NCBI RefSeq assembly: GCF_042654525.1
Contig: NZ_JBHSGP010000014.1
Location: 992,001 to 1,056,000 of the forward strand
Direction: 5' to 3'
Length of the DNA: 64,000 bases
Origin: Geojedonia litorea
GTDB lineage: Bacteria; Bacteroidota; Bacteroidia; Flavobacteriales; Flavobacteriaceae
This document shows positions 9,201 to 16,517 of the stretch, piece by piece (the stretch's first letter is position 1; every line of letters starts with the position of its first letter). Position numbers and translations under genes: made by a program. Under the pieces are notes generated by a model. The model worked only from the letters and a program-made list of their open reading frames with translations, was not told where the DNA came from and ran no database searches.

Positions 9201-9658
9201 CTAGTTTGGAAGTAAATGAAAGCCTAAGTGAAAATTTTGCAAGCAGAAATTACATTATTGATGAAGCGCGATGGCATCCAAAACTTTCTTATTTATTTAA
9301 TGAAAATGCACAGTTTGATGTGTTTTACCAATTAACCACTAAAGACAATACTATAGGTAATATGGAAACCTTGACCCAAAATAATTATGGCGTTTCGTTT
9401 ACCTATAACAATGTTCAAAAAATAGCTTTAACTGGAGAATTGAATTTTTTTCAAAATGAATTTCAAGGGAATCCAAATACGCCTGTATCCTATCAAATGT
9501 TAGAAGGGCTACAGCCAGGCAAAAATTTTACGTGGAGCCTTTTGGCACAAAAAAAATTGACCAAATTTTTAGATTTGAATTTAAATTATTTTGGACGTAA
9601 AACAGAAACTTCTAAAACTATTCATACCGGAACGGTACAGTTGAAGGCTTATTTTTAG
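6248..9658 (+). CDS. Large putative outer-membrane protein, function unknown
   Basis: 1136 residues with a Sec signal peptide (cleavage likely after AMA at about residue 19). The rest is rich in alternating polar/aromatic strands, Asn, Gln, Phe and Tyr, as in outer-membrane beta-barrels of Bacteroidota. An N-terminal soluble part (about 20-130) precedes a conserved-looking block near residues 138-230 (SISRGVTIGNNQN, then ISGKLSDKVSLRASI and DDWNIRAGDI). A segment with DYIIDYNAGEIIF near 315 resembles repeats in surface and translocon proteins. No TonB plug domain or T9SS sorting tail is seen, and the chain ends in a strand with terminal Phe (QLKAYF), typical of barrel proteins. I do not know its function. 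Confidence 0.7.
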   Translation: MKIAVACLCFLMGCCAMAQELSSNYRTKTIAVRDTIKIDTVSINPSKFTVRFKNNTPLDSTSYHIDFSKAILVLKQTVMTDSIVVDYLRYPDFITKEYKQLDESIIVENTSSIQRFYKLNQSTQNTVFTPFDGLNTSGSISRGVTIGNNQNSVLNSELDLQISGKLSDKVSLRASIQDANIPLQESGYSQRLDEFDQVFIELFSDDWNIRAGDIDLQNSNSYFANFTKRVQGLSVNVNLDKEESKTNMFASGALVRGQFTTSRFTAQEGNQGPYKLRGPNNELFVLIVSGSETVYVNGLPLVRGEDKDYIIDYNAGEIIFNSTYPITSEMRITVDYQYSERNFSRFTVYGGSTYETEKLKLGVSVYSETDAKNQPLQQNLSTEQTQILANAGDDKSLMVAPSAVAESYSENRILYKKELINGAEAFVFSNNPEDVLFSVKFSRVGDNQGDYVVSNANAVTTIYEYVSPINGVPQGNFAPIVQLIAPTQLQVAVVNGLYKPTQKTEVYFEFAGSKNDQNLFSSLDDSNNDGFAGKLKVDQFIVKSDSLWNLKAFVDADVIQENFRTIQRLYYAEFNRDWNLENTFGNQSLLSAGLELVHPKHGLAIYKFEHLNYSESFNGNRHNMLANLRLGKFQLFSNSSLLISEGNEFTSRFFRTFNRATYGFNKQWVGAKLAAEDNKQRDVITENLSELSQKFTTYELFYGVGDSTKVFVEAGYKHRVNDSLRASGLERVNSSNTYYLKSRLIQNANTNLGVYINYRRLKHEDVSKDDEGSLNSRINFNQILFNQIVQWNTIFETNSGTLPQQDFTYVKVDAGQGAYTWIDYNNNNIQELNEFEIAQFQDQGEYIRVLLPNQVFVKTHQNRLSQTLTINPQQWSVSERKSKKFWSHFYNQTSYLIDRKQRREGNTFNLNPFNTDEDNQLALNQSVRNVLFFNRGKQRYTTSYTFLSNTNRTILSIGFQEHKLKSHQLQFNHKFAKSWLINLKSSLEVNESLSENFASRNYIIDEARWHPKLSYLFNENAQFDVFYQLTTKDNTIGNMETLTQNNYGVSFTYNNVQKIALTGELNFFQNEFQGNPNTPVSYQMLEGLQPGKNFTWSLLAQKKLTKFLDLNLNYFGRKTETSKTIHTGTVQLKAYF

Positions 9659-9664
9659 AAAAAC

Positions 9665-9691
9665 AAACCCAAACTTGTGGAGTTTGGGTTT
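9665..9691. terminator. Bidirectional terminator between the large OM protein gene and glyS
   Basis: Perfect 11-base-pair stem (9665-9675 with 9681-9691) around a 5-base loop, with T-rich tails on both strands. It lies between two convergent genes. Confidence 0.75.
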
Positions 9692-9712
9692 TAAAATTTT
9701 GGTGTTTAAATT

Positions 9713-11254
9713 TTACATCTTCATCAGCCAATGCTTAACATCAACTTCTTGTTTGATGAGGTCTCGTAAATCGGATATCTTAACACGTTGTTGCTCCATG
9801 GTGTCGCGATGACGAATGGTAACCGTGTTGTCTTCCAAAGTATCGTGATCTACCGTGATACAAAAAGGTGTACCATTAGCATCTTGACGTCTGTAACGTC
9901 TTCCAACGGCGTCTTTTTCGTCGTAATCCACATTGAAATCCCATTTAAGGTCGTCAACAATTTGCTTGGCTATTTCTGGCAATCCATCTTTTTTTACTAA
10001 AGGTAAAATCGCAGCTTTAACAGGTGCTAATACCGCAGGTAATTTTAAAACGGTTCGGGTTGTATTGTTATCTAATTCTTCTTCAACTAAACTATTTGAA
10101 AATACGGCCAGAAACATACGGTCAAGACCAATAGAAGTTTCTAACACATACGGTGTATAACTTGCATTGTCTTCATGGTCAAAATATTGCAACTTCTTAC
10201 CTGAATACTCTTCATGCTGTTTCAAATCGAAATCGGTACGCGAATGAATACCTTCCAATTCTTTAAACCCGAAAGGGAATTTGAATTCAATATCTGTGGC
10301 TGCATCGGCGTAATGTGCTAATTTTTCGTGGTCGTGAAAACGATAGTTATCTTCACCCATACCAAGTGACAAATGCCATTTCATACGGGTTTCTTTCCAA
10401 TGCTCGAACCATTCTGCTTGAGTGCCAGGTTTAATAAAGAACTGCATTTCCATTTGTTCAAATTCGCGCATTCTAAAAATGAATTGTCTTGCCACAATTT
10501 CATTTCTAAACGCCTTACCAGTTTGTGCAATCCCAAATGGAATTTTCATTCGTCCTGATTTTTGAACATTGAGGAAATTCACAAAAATACCTTGGGCGGT
10601 TTCTGGGCGTAAATAGAGATCCATCGCGTTTTCGGCTGATGCACCTAATTTTGTTCCAAACATGAGATTGAACTGTTTTACATCAGTCCAGTTTCGGCTT
10701 CCTGTTAATGGATCGGCAATTTCTAATTCTTCAATAAGAGCTTTTACGTCTGCTAAATCTTCTTTTTCTAAAGATTTTGCCATTCTTGATAGGGTAGTAT
10801 CTATTTTTTCTTGATATCCTAAAACGCGCTGATTAGTTGAAATAAATTCAGCTTTATTGAATGCATCACCAAAACGTTTAGCCGCTTTATCTACTTCCTT
10901 GTCTATTTTAGCCTCGAGCTTTGCGCAATAGTCTTCTATCAATACATCAGCTCTGTACCGTTTTTTGGAGTCTTTATTGTCAATCAATGGGTCATTAAAA
11001 GCATCAACGTGCCCAGAAGCTTTCCAGGTGGTTGGGTGCATGAAAATGGCGGCATCTATACCAACTATATTATCGTGCATTTGCACCATGGCTTTCCACC
11101 AATAGTCCCGTATATTTTTTTTGAGTTCTGCTCCATTTTGCGCGTAATCATATACCGCACTTAATCCGTCGTAAATTTCACTACTCTGGAAAACGTAACC
11201 ATACTCCTTTGCGTGAGAGATTACTTTTTTAAATTGATCGTCTTGATTTGCCAT
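9713..11254 (-). CDS. glyS: Glycyl-tRNA synthetase, single-chain (alpha2) type
   Basis: Charges tRNA-Gly with glycine. 513 residues, class II enzyme of the single-chain type used by Bacteroidota, not the alpha2beta2 type. Seen: an N-terminal WHEP-free start (DQFKKVISHAKEYGYVF), motif 2 (FRNEIVARQFIFRMREFEQME), class II motif 3 (ETSIGLDRMFLAVF) and a C-terminal anticodon-binding domain with KDGLPEIAKQIV. A -7 box sits only 4 bases before the ATG, so the mRNA is probably leaderless. Confidence 0.95.
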   Translation of the reverse strand: MANQDDQFKKVISHAKEYGYVFQSSEIYDGLSAVYDYAQNGAELKKNIRDYWWKAMVQMHDNIVGIDAAIFMHPTTWKASGHVDAFNDPLIDNKDSKKRYRADVLIEDYCAKLEAKIDKEVDKAAKRFGDAFNKAEFISTNQRVLGYQEKIDTTLSRMAKSLEKEDLADVKALIEELEIADPLTGSRNWTDVKQFNLMFGTKLGASAENAMDLYLRPETAQGIFVNFLNVQKSGRMKIPFGIAQTGKAFRNEIVARQFIFRMREFEQMEMQFFIKPGTQAEWFEHWKETRMKWHLSLGMGEDNYRFHDHEKLAHYADAATDIEFKFPFGFKELEGIHSRTDFDLKQHEEYSGKKLQYFDHEDNASYTPYVLETSIGLDRMFLAVFSNSLVEEELDNNTTRTVLKLPAVLAPVKAAILPLVKKDGLPEIAKQIVDDLKWDFNVDYDEKDAVGRRYRRQDANGTPFCITVDHDTLEDNTVTIRHRDTMEQQRVKISDLRDLIKQEVDVKHWLMKM

Positions 11255-11258
11255 GCTG

Positions 11259-11266
11259 CAAAAATA
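11259..11266 (-). promoter_or_regulatory. -7 promoter box of glyS
   Basis: TATTTTTG on the minus strand, four bases upstream of the glyS ATG. If transcription starts at the usual distance, the 5' leader is nearly absent. Confidence 0.5.
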
Positions 11267-11297
11267 AAAAACCGCCCCAATTAATGGAACGGTTTTT
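11262..11297 (-). terminator. Terminator of the coiled-coil membrane protein gene
   Basis: Imperfect hairpin on the minus strand with ACCG/CGGT and CC/GG pairs and A/T flanks, followed by T-rich sequence. It overlaps the glyS -7 region. Confidence 0.6.
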
Positions 11298-11316
11298 AGA
11301 AAATAATATAATTGAG

Positions 11317-12201
11317 TTAGTTAAGTTGCAATTGTGTGCTACCTAGTCTGCGGTCTTTGTTAAAAACGTTGATGTAATAAGTGCCTTCAATTAGTGGTTG
11401 ATCGTCTTCATCGGCATTGATATTAAGGCAGATATCAATAACCTGATTTTGGTAACTTACTACTTTTTTAAGACTGTAAATTAATGATGAATCATCAAAA
11501 TTGATAGCGCCTTTATCAGCAAAAACGTTATTCAATGGATTTAAAACTTGAACGTAAATATCTTTCTCTCCTTTGGGAGCCAATGAATTTTCGGCAATGG
11601 TGAAGCATACCTCGATACTTTTGGCTTTAGAAGCTTTGTGTGTTATCACAGCTTGTTCAGAAATACCATTAAATGCTTTTGCACTAAATGCATTCGCTTT
11701 CAAAATAGAAGCTTCTTCAATAGATTTTAAAAGTGCCTTATGCTTTTCAGCTAAATATTTATTTTCAGAACGTTCTTTTTGAAGCTCATTAAAGGCTAAA
11801 AGTTTATCTTCTTGTAGTTGTAAAGTAACATCTTTGAGAGAATCTATGGTATGAAACAATCTATTGTTTTTAGATTGTAAAACAGAGACGCGTTGTTTTA
11901 CTTTTGAGATTACAGCCACATCACTGCGTATCAGTCTAATAGAGTCTAAAGCATTTTTAGCATCTAATTTTGCAATTTCAAGTTGGGAGGCTATCAGACT
12001 ATTTGTTGAGTAAACGTCATCATATCTCTGGATCATGTGAGATAATTCGTTTTCAACAAGTTTTTTTTCTTGTTCTAAAAATTGCTGATGCGCTTCAATG
12101 GATTGATTATTGGTGAAACTGTAAACAGTTACAGCGGCGATGACAACAATTAAAGAACCTGTAATTAATCTGTAGTTAAATAGTTGAGGGTTAACTATCA
12201 T
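11317..12201 (-). CDS. Membrane-anchored coiled-coil protein, function unknown
   Basis: 294 residues. One transmembrane segment (about 13-30) near the N terminus, then a coiled coil of roughly 120 residues (about 35-160) rich in Glu, Lys, Leu and Gln. A C-terminal domain of about 110 residues is mostly beta strand and ends GTYYINVFNKDRRLGSTQLQLN-like. No catalytic motif is visible. The short cytoplasmic end and large outer part suggest a structural or scaffold role in the envelope. I do not recognise a named family. Confidence 0.65.
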   Translation of the reverse strand: MIVNPQLFNYRLITGSLIVVIAAVTVYSFTNNQSIEAHQQFLEQEKKLVENELSHMIQRYDDVYSTNSLIASQLEIAKLDAKNALDSIRLIRSDVAVISKVKQRVSVLQSKNNRLFHTIDSLKDVTLQLQEDKLLAFNELQKERSENKYLAEKHKALLKSIEEASILKANAFSAKAFNGISEQAVITHKASKAKSIEVCFTIAENSLAPKGEKDIYVQVLNPLNNVFADKGAINFDDSSLIYSLKKVVSYQNQVIDICLNINADEDDQPLIEGTYYINVFNKDRRLGSTQLQLN

Positions 12202-12270
12202 TATTAATTTTCTTAATTCAAGGAACGAATTTAGATATTACCTTTACGTTAACTTATTTTAATCGATGAA

Positions 12271-12951
12271 ATGGTAATAAATTTGTTAAACTTGTTTTTT
12301 CCCAGAGTATGTTTGGGATGCAGCGCTCATTTAGGAGATAATGAAACTTACATTTGTGGGTTGTGCAGGCATAATTTACCGGTCACTAATTTTCATTTTG
12401 ATGATTCTGAAACGGTTAGAAACACGCTTTATGGGCGCGTAAAACTCGAGCAAGCAACGGCGTTATTGCACTTTTCAAAAAAGGGAATTGTGCAGCAACT
12501 TATGCATAATTTAAAATATAGGGGTCATGAAGAGATTGGCGAATTTCTGGGTAAATGGCTTGGCGAAGAATTAAAATCGATAGCAGCGTATAACACTATT
12601 GATGTTGTTGTTCCTGTGCCTTTGCATAAATCTAAATTACGGCAACGAGGCTATAATCAAGTCACTAAATTTGGTCAGGAACTTGCTAAAGCATTAGAGG
12701 TAGATTTTAATTCATCAGTGTTGCAAAAAACTATAGCAACAAAAACTCAAGTGTTTAAGGACAGACTATTGCGTACCTCTAGTGATTCTGCCATATTTTC
12801 AATTTCTGAACATCACTCACTAAAAGGGAAGCATATTTTGTTGGTAGATGATATTATTACTACGGGAGCCACCATTGAGTCCTGCGCAAATGTGTTGTTG
12901 CAAATTGAAGGTGTTAAGATAAGTGTAGCTACTATGGCTATTACAGATTAA
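12271..12951 (+). CDS. comF: ComF family phosphoribosyltransferase-like protein
   Basis: 226 residues, the usual size for ComF. An N-terminal zinc finger has Cys14, 17, 29 and 32. The phosphoribosyltransferase fold follows, with VVPVPLHKSKLRQRGYNQ and the PRPP-binding loop LLVDDIITTGAT. Homologues are needed for DNA uptake in naturally competent bacteria, where they link to PriA and recombination proteins. No other competence gene lies nearby, so its role here is inferred from the family. Confidence 0.92.
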   Translation: MVINLLNLFFPRVCLGCSAHLGDNETYICGLCRHNLPVTNFHFDDSETVRNTLYGRVKLEQATALLHFSKKGIVQQLMHNLKYRGHEEIGEFLGKWLGEELKSIAAYNTIDVVVPVPLHKSKLRQRGYNQVTKFGQELAKALEVDFNSSVLQKTIATKTQVFKDRLLRTSSDSAIFSISEHHSLKGKHILLVDDIITTGATIESCANVLLQIEGVKISVATMAITD

Positions 12952-13071
12952 TAGGTGTCAACCTAAATTTATAAATGTTTTTAGTTTGATTATTAATAGG
13001 CAATTTTAGTAAGTCGGGTTTCGTTTGTATCCGAAATATGTTGTTAATTTGCTTAAAATTTGGGCGATCTA

Positions 13072-14679
13072 ATGTTTAAACCTTTTTTTCAGAAATTTTT
13101 ATTGGTGTTTTTTGCGATAACTATTACGGCTTGTGCTAACAGAGGTACGCCGACTGGCGGCGAAAAGGATGTTGCTCCGCCCGTAATTATAAAAACAGAA
13201 CCCGAAAATTTCTCAACTAACTTTAAGAGTAAAGAGATTAGAATCTATTTTGATGAATATGTAAAGTTGAAAAATTTACAAAAACAGCTCATCATTTCTC
13301 CTCCTATGGAGTATCAACCTGAAATCACACCTTTAGGTTTGGCAAGCAAATACATTAGAATTAAAATACTGGACACCTTGCAACCCAACACTACCTATGC
13401 ATTTAATTTTGGACAAAGTATTGTAGATAATAATGAGGAAAACCCTTATCCGTATTACAGATACGTCTTTTCAACTGGAAGTTATATCGACTCTTTATCG
13501 GTGAGTGGTAAAATCTTGGATGCTAAATCAAAAACACCTGACAAGTTTGTTTCGGTAATGCTTTACGAGGTAGATTCAACATTTACAGATTCAACCATAT
13601 ACAAAAAGAAACCAAAGTACATTACCAATACGCTTGATAGTTTAACGACGTTTAAGATTGACAATATCAAAGCCGGACAGTATAAATTGATTGCTTTAAA
13701 GGAAGAGAATAGTAATTATACGTTTCAGCAAAAAACAGATAAAATTGGGTTTTATGAAGGGGTAGTCAATGTACCAACCGATTCATTGTATACTTTAAAA
13801 CTATTTAAGGAAGTCACTAATTTTAAAGCATTTCGTCCAAAACAGGAAGCGGGACAAAAAATCGCCATTGGATTTGAAGGGGAATATAAGAGTGCTAATA
13901 TTGAAATTCAGAAAGACATTATTCCTGAAGAATTCATTAAACGAGTCACTAAAGACATCAAAGCTGATACGCTATACTATTGGTATAGCCCAAAATTGGA
14001 GATTGATTCTACATATTTTGTGGTGACCAATAAAACCTATATCGATACGTTAAAGCACAGATTTAGGGATTTGCCAAAGGATTCATTACTTGTAAAATCC
14101 CTTCAAACCGGGGTTATTGAGTTTAGTCAGGATTTCGAAATTAATGGAAGTGTTCCTTTTGCGAGTATCGACGTAAAACAAATAAACATTGTAGATAAAG
14201 ATTCAGTTGTGATACCGTTTTCAACAACTTTTAATGAGTGGAATAATACCTATGCCTTCAAATTCAATAAAACAGAATCAAACACTTATAAAGTGCGTGC
14301 ATTACCTAGCGCCTTTAAGGATTTGTTTGGCAACACCAATGACACCTTAAACTATAGTCTAAGAACGAAGTCATATTCAGATTACTCCAATATAAGAGTA
14401 ACCATCAATAATGCTGTTTATCCTTTAATTGTGCAATTAACAAATGATAAGGGAGATGTCAAATATGAACAATTTGCAAAAGCTCAAGGGCCAGTTGATT
14501 TTAGATATATAAATCCTGGGACTTATTATTTAAGGGTGGTTTTTGATACTAATGAAAACCAAGTTTGGGATACGGGCAGTTATCTCAAAAAGTTGCAACC
14601 AGAACGTATTAGTTATTTCCCAGAGGCTATTGATGCCCGAGCTAATTGGGATCCGGTTATTGAGTTTACTTTAGAGTAA
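13072..14679 (+). CDS. Ig-like (Big_5/SbsA) domain lipoprotein
   Basis: 535 residues from the ATG at 13072; the frame extends to a TTG at 13060 but adds only four residues. Lipoprotein signal with a TAC lipobox (Cys21), followed by the Bacteroidota pattern NRGTPTGGEKDVAPP. Next comes an SbsA/Big_5 Ig-like domain (about residues 40-140: PVIIKTEPENFSTNF, FDEYVKLKN, YAFNFGQSIVD). The remainder is beta-rich, with a segment like a carboxypeptidase-regulatory repeat (SGKILDAKSKTPDKFVSVML). Probably an outer-membrane surface or periplasmic adhesin-like protein. Its tail overlaps the convergent hydrolase by 14 bases. Confidence 0.85.
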   Translation: MFKPFFQKFLLVFFAITITACANRGTPTGGEKDVAPPVIIKTEPENFSTNFKSKEIRIYFDEYVKLKNLQKQLIISPPMEYQPEITPLGLASKYIRIKILDTLQPNTTYAFNFGQSIVDNNEENPYPYYRYVFSTGSYIDSLSVSGKILDAKSKTPDKFVSVMLYEVDSTFTDSTIYKKKPKYITNTLDSLTTFKIDNIKAGQYKLIALKEENSNYTFQQKTDKIGFYEGVVNVPTDSLYTLKLFKEVTNFKAFRPKQEAGQKIAIGFEGEYKSANIEIQKDIIPEEFIKRVTKDIKADTLYYWYSPKLEIDSTYFVVTNKTYIDTLKHRFRDLPKDSLLVKSLQTGVIEFSQDFEINGSVPFASIDVKQINIVDKDSVVIPFSTTFNEWNNTYAFKFNKTESNTYKVRALPSAFKDLFGNTNDTLNYSLRTKSYSDYSNIRVTINNAVYPLIVQLTNDKGDVKYEQFAKAQGPVDFRYINPGTYYLRVVFDTNENQVWDTGSYLKKLQPERISYFPEAIDARANWDPVIEFTLE

Positions 14680-15445
14680 AAGTATCTCTATCGGCTAAAA
14701 ACTTTAGCTTATTCCTGTAAAAATTAATATGGTTACGCTCAAGAGTGACTATTTCAATATGTTCCTTGTTAGGTCGTATTGGTGAGATGTTGTTACCTAA
14801 CACATCATAAATGGTGGTATGTCCACAATACTCATGATCCATAGCATCGATACCAACACGATTCACCCCTATGCAATAACACATGTTTTCAATAGCGCGA
14901 GCTTTTAATAGCGTATCCCAAGCCATAATACGAGGTTTAGGCCAGTTAGCCACGTAAATCAAAATGTCATAATCTTCAGTATTTCTAGCCCAAACAGGGA
15001 AACGTAAATCATAGCAAACTAAAGGACAAATCTTCCAACCTTTGTAGTCAATAATGACTTTTTTGGATCCACCTTCATAGACATTATGTTCGCCAGCGAG
15101 TGTAAAAGTATGCCGTTTATCATAGGTGTGAATGACACCGTCAGGTTGCACAAAACATAACCTATTATAATACTTGTTTTGTTCTTTTATAATCAAACTC
15201 CCTGCGATGACAGCATTTTTCTCTGATGCTAATTGTTGCATCCATAATACGGTTTTACCATCCATGGCTTCAGCATGTTCAGAAGCATTCATTGTAAACC
15301 CTGTAGTGAACATTTCTGGAAGTACTACAATATCAATTGAGCCTGCAATACTCTGTATTTTTTCTTTAAAATTTTTTCTATTCTGCTTGGGGTTTTCCCA
15401 AACAAGTTCAGATTGAATAATGGCTACCTTAAGTTGCTCATGCAT
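14666..15445 (-). CDS. Carbon-nitrogen hydrolase, omega-amidase (YafV/Nit2) type
   Basis: Nitrilase-superfamily amidase of 259 residues. The catalytic triad is visible: Glu44 in LPEMF, Lys110 in YDKRH and Cys144 in LVCYDLRF. Size and the CYDLRFPVW segment fit the YafV/omega-amidase branch. That branch hydrolyses 2-oxoglutaramate and 2-oxosuccinamate, by-products of glutamine- or methionine-linked transamination. The methionine/kynurenine-type aminotransferase one kilobase away (16503-17645) makes this pairing plausible. It lies 5 bases downstream of the Lys-rich secreted protein gene. Confidence 0.9.
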   Translation of the reverse strand: MHEQLKVAIIQSELVWENPKQNRKNFKEKIQSIAGSIDIVVLPEMFTTGFTMNASEHAEAMDGKTVLWMQQLASEKNAVIAGSLIIKEQNKYYNRLCFVQPDGVIHTYDKRHTFTLAGEHNVYEGGSKKVIIDYKGWKICPLVCYDLRFPVWARNTEDYDILIYVANWPKPRIMAWDTLLKARAIENMCYCIGVNRVGIDAMDHEYCGHTTIYDVLGNNISPIRPNKEHIEIVTLERNHINFYRNKLKFLADRDTFTLK

Positions 15446-15450
15446 ACGGA

Positions 15451-15927
15451 TTAACTTCGTTTAAGTTTCTTTTTTGCTTTTTCGGAAGATTGGGTTAGGT
15501 TGTCTAATTTTTCGAACCATTTAGCTTCTTCTTTAGGGCTTAATTTACCTTTGCGTTTTAATTTTTCAAATTTGTTTTGGGCTTGTTCCAATTTTTTTAC
15601 GGCTTTGTCATAATTGTCTTGGGCCTTTTCCCTTTTACGCAGGGCTTTTTCTGCTTGTTTTTGCTTTTTTTCAGCTTTATTTTGAGCTTTTTCTGCTTTT
15701 CGAGCTTCTTTTTCTAATTTCTCCTTCAGTTTTAGGTCTTCTGAAACTCTTTCATATTGTATAAAAATGTTATTTCGTTCTTCTACACTTAATGAGGCAG
15801 TTACATCAGTTCCTTCATGAAAAATTTTACCTTTTTTTACTTCGTATCGCTTACCATCATTAATGACTTCCTGTGCATTCAAAACAGAATTGAAGCCAAT
15901 AAGTGCTATAATTATCCAGAGTTTCAT
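15451..15927 (-). CDS. Secreted Lys/Glu-rich helical protein, function unknown
   Basis: 158 residues with a Sec signal peptide (cleavage probably after LNA near residue 18). After a short beta segment (EVINDGKRYEVKKGKIF) nearly all of the mature chain is a charged helix of Lys, Glu, Ala and Gln with repeating KAEKAQNK-like units. It is likely a periplasmic or surface coiled coil. No enzyme motif. It is first in a two-gene unit with the omega-amidase. Confidence 0.7.
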   Translation of the reverse strand: MKLWIIIALIGFNSVLNAQEVINDGKRYEVKKGKIFHEGTDVTASLSVEERNNIFIQYERVSEDLKLKEKLEKEARKAEKAQNKAEKKQKQAEKALRKREKAQDNYDKAVKKLEQAQNKFEKLKRKGKLSPKEEAKWFEKLDNLTQSSEKAKKKLKRS

Positions 15928-15978
15928 AACCTTTAAGTGTATAATTAATTAATGATTAAAAGTAATTATTTTTTTGTC

Positions 15979-15986
15979 TATTTTTG
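15979..15986 (+). promoter_or_regulatory. -7 promoter box of the GNAT gene
   Basis: TATTTTTG, 12 bases before the ATG at 15999. It overlaps the TTG at 15984 that would extend the frame, which argues for the ATG. Confidence 0.5.
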
Positions 15987-15998
15987 AGTTTTAAGCCC

Positions 15999-16517
15999 AT
16001 GAATTTATCTGTAAAAAATTGTTCTTTAGAAGATTTAGAACTTTTGGTCAAAGTGTCCCTTTCCACATTTGTCTATGCTTTTGAAAGACTCAATAATCCT
16101 GATGATTTTAAATCACATATTGAAAAAGCCTTTAGTAAATCAAAAATCAAGGATGAACTTTTAAATCCTAATTCATTTTTTTACTTCGCCTATAGGGGTG
16201 ATAAACTTGTCGGGTATTTTAAACTGAACCAAAAGGAAGCGCAAACTGAACCTTTTGGCGATAAAGCTCTAGAGTTAGAACGGATTTATGTTACAGATGA
16301 GTTTCAAAATCAGGGAATTGGTGCTTCAATTCTATTAGAAGTTATTGAAATGGCCAAACAAAAGCATATGAATTACTTGTGGTTAGGTGTATGGGAACAT
16401 AATGCGTCAGCAATGCGATTTTATGAGCGTTATGGGTTTAAAAAATTTGGCTCACATTCATTTTACATAGGTACAGATGAGCAAACAGATTGGCTTATGA
16501 AGTTAGATTTGGTTTAA
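15999..16517 (+). CDS. GNAT family N-acetyltransferase
   Basis: Acetyl-CoA-dependent acetyltransferase of 172 residues. Motif A is clear: LERIYVTDEFQNQGIGASILLEV (acetyl-CoA pyrophosphate-binding Q-x-x-G-I-G), followed by motif B LWLGVWEHNASAMRFYERYGFKKFG. Substrate unknown; the architecture resembles spermidine and ribosomal-protein N-acetyltransferases. The tail overlaps the convergent aminotransferase gene by 15 bases. Confidence 0.9.
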   Translation: MNLSVKNCSLEDLELLVKVSLSTFVYAFERLNNPDDFKSHIEKAFSKSKIKDELLNPNSFFYFAYRGDKLVGYFKLNQKEAQTEPFGDKALELERIYVTDEFQNQGIGASILLEVIEMAKQKHMNYLWLGVWEHNASAMRFYERYGFKKFGSHSFYIGTDEQTDWLMKLDLV

